DNA of 64,000 bases from Dyella mobilis (GTDB lineage Bacteria > Pseudomonadota > Gammaproteobacteria > Xanthomonadales > Rhodanobacteraceae): contig NZ_JADIKF010000029.1 in NCBI RefSeq assembly GCF_016904945.1, positions 1 to 64,000 of the forward strand. Direction: 5' to 3'. Made by a program: the position numbers and the translations under genes. Below, one piece after another: positions 58,722 through 64,000 of this stretch; positions within the stretch are counted from its first letter, which is position 1; every line of letters begins with the position of its first letter. The notes below the pieces were generated by a model that saw only the letters and a program-made list of their open reading frames with translations, was not told where the DNA came from and searched no databases.

Positions 58722-59896
58722 ACACCGCCAGCGCATCATCGCAAGACGAAGCACCGGTTCTTTTTGAAGAGCGCGTCACTGCCAACGGCAAGCGCATCGG
58801 CATCGCCACGCTTCATGCACCCAAGACGCTCAATGGCCTGTCACTGGACATGGCTCGGCTGCTGGATGGACGGCTGCATGCCTGGGCAAAGGATGACGGC
58901 ATCGCACTCGTCGTGTTGCAAGGCGCAGGCGAGAAAGCCTTCTGTGCCGGCGGCGACTTGCACGGCCTGCATCGCTCGATGACCGAGTATCGAGCCGCGG
59001 GCCATCGCGATATCCGCGACAATGCCTACGCCAGCAACTTCTTCGCCGTGGAATATCGGCTCGATTACCGCATTCACACCTATCCCAAGCCACTTCTGTG
59101 CTGGGGACACGGCATCGTAATGGGCGGAGGCATCGGATTGATGTCTGGTGCCAGCCACCGGGTGGTGACCGAGCGCTCCAAGTTGGCGTTCCCGGAAATC
59201 ACCGTTGGCCTTTATCCCGATGTGGGAGGCACGTGGCTTTTACATCGCGTGCCGGCGCGGGGTGGCCTGTTCCTCGCGTTGACGGGCGCTCCCCTCAATG
59301 CTGGCGACGCCATCTATGCCGGCATGGCCGACGTGTGCATCGAAGATCAGCGGCGCCAGCAGGTTTTCGATGCACTGACACGCGCAAATTGGAAGGGCAC
59401 AACGTCCGACAATGCCAACGTGCTTACCTCACTGTTGCAAGAGCATGCATCACAGCCAGCTCCCGGTCCCTTGCAAAAGCACCAGGCGTTGATCGAACAG
59501 ATCTGCGCGCACGAAGCGCTCGAAGTCATTGCAGGGGCGATCCGCGCCACCAGCGTCGATGATCCATGGGTAAGCGCTGCACGCGAGACGTTTGCTACCG
59601 GCGCGCCGAGTTCGGCGCGCATCGCCTTCGAGTTGCAGCGCCGCGCGCCCGAACTGTCTTTGGCAGACGTGTTCCGGCTGGAATACATCGTTTCGCTGCA
59701 CTGTGCTGCGCGTGGCGATTTCGCCGAAGGTATCCGAGCATTGCTCATCGACAAAGACCGGCAACCGCATTGGCAACCCAAAACGCTGGCCGAGGCAACC
59801 TCTGCCTGGTCTGAGACGTTCTTTCAGGCGCCGTGGCACGAAGGCGATCACCCCTTGGCCAATCTCGGCGCAAGACACGAGGCAACTAACGCATGA
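58718..59896 (+). CDS. 3-hydroxyisobutyryl-CoA hydrolase
   Basis: A 392-residue member of the crotonase superfamily in its longer hydrolase form. KAFCAGGDLHGLHRSMTEYR, CWGHGIVMGGGIGLMSGASHRVVTE and FPEITVGLYPDVGGTWLL are characteristic of HIBYL-CoA hydrolase (HIBCH, about 350-385). It releases free 3-hydroxyisobutyrate from its CoA ester, the step that precedes MmsB. ATG 58718 overlaps the preceding stop by ATGA. Confidence 0.92.
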   Translation: MNTASASSQDEAPVLFEERVTANGKRIGIATLHAPKTLNGLSLDMARLLDGRLHAWAKDDGIALVVLQGAGEKAFCAGGDLHGLHRSMTEYRAAGHRDIRDNAYASNFFAVEYRLDYRIHTYPKPLLCWGHGIVMGGGIGLMSGASHRVVTERSKLAFPEITVGLYPDVGGTWLLHRVPARGGLFLALTGAPLNAGDAIYAGMADVCIEDQRRQQVFDALTRANWKGTTSDNANVLTSLLQEHASQPAPGPLQKHQALIEQICAHEALEVIAGAIRATSVDDPWVSAARETFATGAPSSARIAFELQRRAPELSLADVFRLEYIVSLHCAARGDFAEGIRALLIDKDRQPHWQPKTLAEATSAWSETFFQAPWHEGDHPLANLGARHEATNA

Positions 59897-60783
59897 GTCG
59901 CATTGCATTTATCGGACTTGGCCACATGGGCGGACCGATGGCCACCAACCTGCTGAAGGCCGGCCATCAGCTGCGTGTATTTGATCTGGTTGCGGCATCG
60001 GTTGAGCAGGCCGCGGCACGAGGCGCGGTCGCCGCCGTCAACGCCATCGATGCAGTGGCAGGCGCGGAGATCGTTATCTCCATGCTGCCGGCCAGCCGGC
60101 ACGTCGAAGGTTTGTATCTCGGCAACGACGGCCTGCTTTCACACATTCCGGCTGGCGTACTGGTGATCGATTGCAGCACCATCGCGCCGGCATCGGCGCA
60201 GAAAGTCGCCAAGGCCGCTACTGAGCGTGGACTGGCGATGCTCGATGCGCCGGTATCGGGCGGCACCGCTGGCGCAGCGGCTGGCACGCTGACTTTTATC
60301 GTTGGCGGCCAGGCGGAAACGCTGGAACGCGCCAGGCCGGTTTTCTCGGCGATGGGCAAGAACATCTTTCACGTCGGCGACAGCGGCGCCGGACAGGTAG
60401 CCAAGCTGTGCAACAACATGGCGCTGGGCGTGATCATGGCGGTAACCGGTGAAGCGCTGGCGCTCGGCGCGGCGCATGGCCTGGATGCAAAAGTGTTGTC
60501 GCAGATGATGGCAGTGAGCACCGGCCGCAGCTGGGCTACCGAAGTCTGCAACCCCTGGCCCGGCGTGCTCGACAACGCACCGGCATCGCGTGGCTATTCC
60601 GGCGGCTTCGGCAACGACCTGATGCTCAAGGATCTTGGGCTTGCCGCCGAAGCGGCGGTGAGCGTGGGCGCATCCGTGCCGCTGGGCGAGCTCGCGCGCA
60701 ATCTATATGCACTGAACAGCAAGGCCGGCCGCGGCGGGCTCGACTTTTCCAGTGTCGTGAAACTGCTGGCGCCCGATTCGTGA
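59893..60783 (+). CDS. mmsB: 3-hydroxyisobutyrate dehydrogenase
   Basis: A 296-residue beta-hydroxyacid dehydrogenase that oxidises 3-hydroxyisobutyrate to methylmalonate semialdehyde with NAD+. Rossmann motif [22 protein letters not shown], substrate loop [22 protein letters not shown], and catalytic Lys in [19 protein letters not shown] overlaps the hydrolase stop (ATGA). Its product feeds MmsA, closing the pathway encoded by this operon. Confidence 0.95.
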   Translation: MSRIAFIGLGHMGGPMATNLLKAGHQLRVFDLVAASVEQAAARGAVAAVNAIDAVAGAEIVISMLPASRHVEGLYLGNDGLLSHIPAGVLVIDCSTIAPASAQKVAKAATERGLAMLDAPVSGGTAGAAAGTLTFIVGGQAETLERARPVFSAMGKNIFHVGDSGAGQVAKLCNNMALGVIMAVTGEALALGAAHGLDAKVLSQMMAVSTGRSWATEVCNPWPGVLDNAPASRGYSGGFGNDLMLKDLGLAAEAAVSVGASVPLGELARNLYALNSKAGRGGLDFSSVVKLLAPDS

Positions 60784-61484
60784 GCAGTTCTGTGCGGGAA
60801 AAACTCACGCTTCCAGGTGGCGCGCAAAAGCTGCTTCTGCACTCCTGCTGCGCGCCATGCTCCGGCGAGCTGATGGAAGCGTTCGTGGAATCGGGCATCG
60901 ACTACGCCATCTTCTTCTACAACCCGAACATCCACCCATTGAAAGAGTATCTGCTGCGCAAGGATGAAAACATCCGCTTCGCCGAGAAGCACGGCGTGCC
61001 CTTCATCGATGCCGACTACGACACCGACAACTGGTTCGCCCGAGCCAAAGGCATGGAAAACGAACCCGAGCGCGGCATCCGCTGCACCGCGTGCTTCGAC
61101 ATGCGCTTCGAGCGCACGGCCCTGTATGCGCACGAACACGGCTTTCCCATCATCACCAGCTCATTGGGCATTTCGCGTTGGAAAGACGTGGCGCAGATCA
61201 ACGATTGCGGCCATCGCGCCGCCACACCCTACGACGGCCTGGTGTACTGGGATTACAACTGGCGCAAAGGCGGCGGCAGCCAGCGCATGATCGAGATCAG
61301 CAAGCGCGAACGCTTCTACCAGCAGGAATATTGCGGCTGCGTGTATTCATTGCGCGATTCCAATCGCCATCGACGCGACCAAGGGCGCGAGCGGATCAGA
61401 CTCGGCGTGAAATTTTATGGTGACGATGATCAATGCATGCGCGAACCGGCCGATAAACCGCCGCACATCGAGACATGCTCATGA
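60780..61484 (+). CDS. queH: Epoxyqueuosine reductase QueH
   Basis: A 234-residue QueH (DUF208), the non-orthologous replacement of QueG, which reduces epoxyqueuosine to queuosine in tRNA. The cysteine motifs are intact: [29 protein letters not shown] and [10 protein letters not shown]; they bind the iron-sulfur cluster and catalytic metal. GTG 60780 overlaps the mmsB stop by GTGA, so queH is translationally coupled to valine-degradation genes. The usual starting segment KLLLHSCC confirms the frame. Confidence 0.95.
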   Translation: MSSSVREKLTLPGGAQKLLLHSCCAPCSGELMEAFVESGIDYAIFFYNPNIHPLKEYLLRKDENIRFAEKHGVPFIDADYDTDNWFARAKGMENEPERGIRCTACFDMRFERTALYAHEHGFPIITSSLGISRWKDVAQINDCGHRAATPYDGLVYWDYNWRKGGGSQRMIEISKRERFYQQEYCGCVYSLRDSNRHRRDQGRERIRLGVKFYGDDDQCMREPADKPPHIETCS

Positions 61485-61711
61485 GCAAGGCCTTGTATCT
61501 CGTCGAGGTGATTGCTCGGGAAATCAATGAAAATGTCAGAGATGCCGGTTCATCCGTGCCCACGGATTATCCGGCCAGCGATTTGGCGCGCCAGCACTCG
61601 GGAAAATTTACCGAAGCGGTCAGAGCCAGTAATCGACGCGAGGCCACCATACTCGTCAAGCGAAAGTACCCCGGCTATCTCGTATCCGGCAACGTGATGA
61701 AAGCGCTGTAG
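61481..61711 (+). CDS. Small hypothetical protein, last gene of the mmsA-queH run
   Basis: A 76-residue protein of unknown function, with helical N-terminus ([19 protein letters not shown]) and a basic C-terminal segment ([20 protein letters not shown]). ATG 61481 overlaps the queH stop (ATGA), consistent with coupled translation; ATG 61475 is also possible. Codon use is less GC-rich than the rest of the operon. Confidence 0.62.
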   Translation: MSKALYLVEVIAREINENVRDAGSSVPTDYPASDLARQHSGKFTEAVRASNRREATILVKRKYPGYLVSGNVMKAL

Positions 61712-61792
61712 TTAGCGCAAGTCTTCCATGGACATTGCCCCGGATGGACAAGCGACGCGGGGCCGCGCAGCAGCCTGAAACCCATCAAAAAT

Positions 61793-61869
61793 TGGCGCGC
61801 CCGGAGGGATTCGAACCCCCGACCAATGGCTTCGGAAGCCACTACTCTATCCGGCTGAGCTACGGGCGC
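61793..61869 (-). tRNA. tRNA-Arg (anticodon CCG)
   Basis: On the minus strand the cloverleaf is complete: acceptor GCGCCCG/CGGGCGC, D-arm with GCTCAGCCGGATAGAGT, anticodon stem GTGGC/GCCAT with loop TTCCGAA (anticodon CCG), T-arm with GGTTCGAATCC, discriminator G and encoded CCA. A short T-run follows the CCA and may end transcription. Confidence 0.97.
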
Positions 61870-61939
61870 GTAGAGATGCGCGCTGGCATGGGGCATCCGG
61901 AGGATGCGGCCAGCGGCGGAGGGCAAGTATAGCGGAGTT

Positions 61940-61989
61940 GGGGAGGCGCGCCCATGGATGTTGGGGTCTCATGGAAAACGCGCCTCCCC
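61940..61989. repeat. Inverted repeat between tRNA-Arg and the M61 gene
   Basis: GGGGAGGCGCG (61940-61950) and CGCGCCTCCCC (61979-61989) are perfect 11-bp complements around 28 bases. It may act as a terminator for the M61 gene or as a boundary before the tRNA. Confidence 0.6.
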
Positions 61990-62030
61990 GCCTTCCCTCC
62001 CCGCCCCTGTTCGGGAAGGGAGGAGAAGCC

Positions 62031-63935
62031 TTAGCGAGCCTTGATCAACTGGCTAAGCGTATCAGGCTTGCTGGTGTCGCGCTCGAGGTGCGGATACTTC
62101 AGGCCACCGTGGTAGTCGATGCGAATAGTCTTGTACTCGTCGAAGTTCTTCACCAGCAGCTCGATCGGCTGGCTGCTGTCCTTGGCCGAAGCGGTGACGG
62201 CATCCTTGACCGCATCGGGGTCGTAGCTCTTGCCGTTGACTGCCACGATGCTCATGCCGGGCGAAAGGCCTGCGTTGAAGGCAGGGCCGTCCCACAGCAC
62301 GTCGTTGATCGAGCCGTCCTTGCCGATCGACACGCCCAGCGAGTAGGTCAGGTCGGCGGTGTGGCGGAAGGCTTCGATCGCCTTGATCGCATCGGACGGC
62401 TTGTCGTTGTAGACCAGCTTCCAGCCGTGCGCTTCCAGGCCGCCGATCAGGCCGCCGTGGCCGTCCAGGCGCGCGCGCAGGTAGCTGGCCCAATCGAAGG
62501 GCGCGATGCCGTTGAGCGTCTTGACCACGTCTTCGAAGGTGTAGGTATCCACGTCCCACGCACCGGGATTCACGCCGAAGAAGGCCTTGCCGAAATCGTC
62601 GATGGTCTTCTTGTTGCCGGTGAGGTCACGCAGCTTGCCGTCCACGTCCAGCCAGATCATTTCGCCGGCGGAGTAGTAATCCTCGCTACCCTGGTAATTG
62701 CGATACGGCAACGGGCGGCGCAGTGCGATGGTCGGGTCGTTGGTGGTGTCCTGCACGTTGCGCCAGGTCGCCAGGCCCGGGCGGCCCTTGTCGTACACGG
62801 AAGCAACGGCGGCGATCATTTCCTTGTACTGGTCGCTGCTCCACAAACCGGAACGCGCGGCAATCACCTGCCCCCAGAACTGGGTCTGGCCTTCGTACAC
62901 CCACAAGAGCGAATCGCCCATGGTCACGTTGAAGTTCGGCGTGGCCAAGTCGGCGCCGCGGCGGTACTTGCCGTCCCACGAATGGTTGAATTCGTGCGTG
63001 AGCAGGTCGCGCATCACCCAGCTCTTGTTCCATTCGGTGAAGTAGCCGGTGGGTGTGCCGTCTTCGCTGGAACGGTGATGCTCCAGACCGTTGCCGCTCA
63101 TCTTGTCGCTGAGCGAGAACAGGAAGTCGTAGTGGTTGTAGTGGTGCGCGCCGTACAGTTTGTACATCTGCTGCACGATGTTCTGGTGGATCTTCAGTTG
63201 CTCCGGCGTGATCTCCAGGTACTTCGGATCATCGGCGACGATGTCCGCATGCACCGGCGTGCTGGCGCCCGGATCCAGATCGATGCGCTTGAAGTATTTG
63301 CCGGCGTAGATCGGCGAGTCCACCAGGTCGTCGTAGTTGATCGACTTGAAGTGCGTGGTCTGGCCGTCCTGCGACGCCACTTCCAGCGCCGACCCGAACT
63401 GCCAGCCGGCCGGCAGCTTCACGCTGGGGTCGGTCTGAATCTGGCGCGCGTAATAGCCGGCCGGATAGACCGACACGGTGTTCCACTGCAGATTGAGCAT
63501 TTCCGGCGTCATCACCACGCGGCCCTGGCGGGTGTCCTGCGGCGACAGATACTGGAACTCCACCTCGACCGCGCTCGCACCCTGCGGCACGTTCACGTGG
63601 AAGGCGTAGACGTTGTATTCGTCGCGCGTCCACGGCAGCACCTGGCCATTGGCTTTCACCACCAGGCCGGCGAATTTGTCGATCGGGCCGGTGGGCGAAT
63701 GATTGCCGGGAATCCACTGCGGGTAGAGCAAGGTCAGCGGGCCTGCAGCAGCCGGTATCACTTCGTGCACGCGGAACACGCGATGGGCGATGTCGGTGGC
63801 ATCGACGTCGATCTTCAGCGTCCCTGCGCTGTAGGGCACGTTCTGCGGAGCAGGTACGTCGTCAGCCTGGACGGCGAAAGCGGTGCATCCCAGCGCGGAG
63901 GCGAGGATGGCGGCGGCAAGCGGGTGATATTTCAA
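62031..63935 (-). CDS. M61-family glycyl aminopeptidase with PDZ domain
   Basis: A 634-residue secreted metallopeptidase. The signal peptide (AAAILASALGCTAFAVQADD) is followed by an N-terminal beta domain (LLYPQWIPGNHSPTGPIDKF), the catalytic domain with zinc motif THEFNHSWDGKYRR (HEFNH near 314-318) and the third ligand Glu in LLWVYEGQTQFWG, and a C-terminal PDZ domain (GLSPGMSIVAVNGKSYDPDAV). M61 enzymes cleave N-terminal Gly or Ala from peptides. The gene is complete; the ATG is preceded by GGAGAC. The last 65 bases of the window hold only its upstream region. Confidence 0.95.
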   Translation of the reverse strand: MKYHPLAAAILASALGCTAFAVQADDVPAPQNVPYSAGTLKIDVDATDIAHRVFRVHEVIPAAAGPLTLLYPQWIPGNHSPTGPIDKFAGLVVKANGQVLPWTRDEYNVYAFHVNVPQGASAVEVEFQYLSPQDTRQGRVVMTPEMLNLQWNTVSVYPAGYYARQIQTDPSVKLPAGWQFGSALEVASQDGQTTHFKSINYDDLVDSPIYAGKYFKRIDLDPGASTPVHADIVADDPKYLEITPEQLKIHQNIVQQMYKLYGAHHYNHYDFLFSLSDKMSGNGLEHHRSSEDGTPTGYFTEWNKSWVMRDLLTHEFNHSWDGKYRRGADLATPNFNVTMGDSLLWVYEGQTQFWGQVIAARSGLWSSDQYKEMIAAVASVYDKGRPGLATWRNVQDTTNDPTIALRRPLPYRNYQGSEDYYSAGEMIWLDVDGKLRDLTGNKKTIDDFGKAFFGVNPGAWDVDTYTFEDVVKTLNGIAPFDWASYLRARLDGHGGLIGGLEAHGWKLVYNDKPSDAIKAIEAFRHTADLTYSLGVSIGKDGSINDVLWDGPAFNAGLSPGMSIVAVNGKSYDPDAVKDAVTASAKDSSQPIELLVKNFDEYKTIRIDYHGGLKYPHLERDTSKPDTLSQLIKAR

Positions 63936-64000
63936 AGCGGAGTCTCCTGGTGCGACAAGCGGCCGCTGTCACAAACGTGAACGCGGCATAAGCACCCGAT

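Noticed and set aside
61793..61869. Integrative element attached at tRNA-Arg
   Set aside because: No integrase gene or repeated tRNA 3' end was seen on either side of the tRNA.
61938..63980. Plus-strand frame of about 680 codons opposite the M61 peptidase
   Set aside because: Val/His/Arg-rich antisense shadow without domains; the opposite strand has signal peptide, zinc motif and PDZ.

Overview
The window is about 64 kb of GC-rich, gene-dense chromosomal DNA from a gammaproteobacterium. Gene families (MdtABC-type RND pump, class Ia NrdAB, ZapE, long-form QueF, CitA-like MFS carrier, Zn-peptidases of families M61, M14, M56 and S9, GNAT pairs, intergenic palindromes) suggest the Xanthomonadales, most likely Rhodanobacteraceae (Dyella, Luteibacter, Frateuria or Rhodanobacter). 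That placement is inference from gene content and style, not from a database match. No plasmid, phage, transposase or CRISPR locus was recognised.

Layout. 1-1.7 kb: the 3' end of a nonribosomal peptide synthetase (end of an adenylation domain, carrier domain, thioesterase). 1.8-9.8 kb (minus): an mdtA-mdtB-mdtC efflux operon whose two spacers hold palindromic repeats. 10-16 kb: cytochrome c, a small alpha/beta hydrolase, zapE, a citrate-type MFS carrier and a GH27 alpha-galactosidase. 16.2-21.7 kb: a cobalamin riboswitch, nrdA, a reversed GIY-YIG gene bounded by palindromes, nrdB and two tandem GNAT genes. 22.8-27.8 kb: a BlaI/M56 regulatory pair with two palindromic operators, then two FtsX/MacB-type permeases without an ATPase. 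27.8-31.1 kb: two peptidases. 31-36 kb: thioesterase, GST, LysR/aldo-keto reductase, queF, lipoprotein. 36.3-40 kb: a striking 290-bp three-way-junction palindromic element directly in front of an mprF-acvB lysyl-phosphatidylglycerol operon. 40-48 kb: CsbD stress proteins, a double retropepsin/PDZ protein divergent from a DUF2975/XRE pair over a perfect 27-bp palindrome, an OmpA-family porin. 49-54 kb: M14 peptidase and a large two-component hybrid kinase. 54.9-61.7 kb: a second cobalamin riboswitch with a Shine-Dalgarno-sequestering hairpin, followed by a tightly overlapping valine-degradation operon (mmsA, acyl-CoA dehydrogenase, enoyl-CoA hydratase, 3-hydroxyisobutyryl-CoA hydrolase, mmsB) that runs on into queH and a small unknown gene. 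61.8-64 kb: tRNA-Arg(CCG) and an M61 glycyl aminopeptidase.

How it works together. Two unlinked operons (deoxynucleotide synthesis and valine catabolism) appear to be tied to vitamin B12 status by riboswitches. Several envelope functions cluster here (efflux, lysyl-PG synthesis and hydrolysis, OmpA, M56 signalling). Two queuosine genes, queF and queH, lie about 25 kb apart. The least explained items are the three-way-junction element, the purine-arm/pyrimidine-arm repeats abutting the start codons of mdtC and zapE, and the B12 riboswitch on valine degradation.
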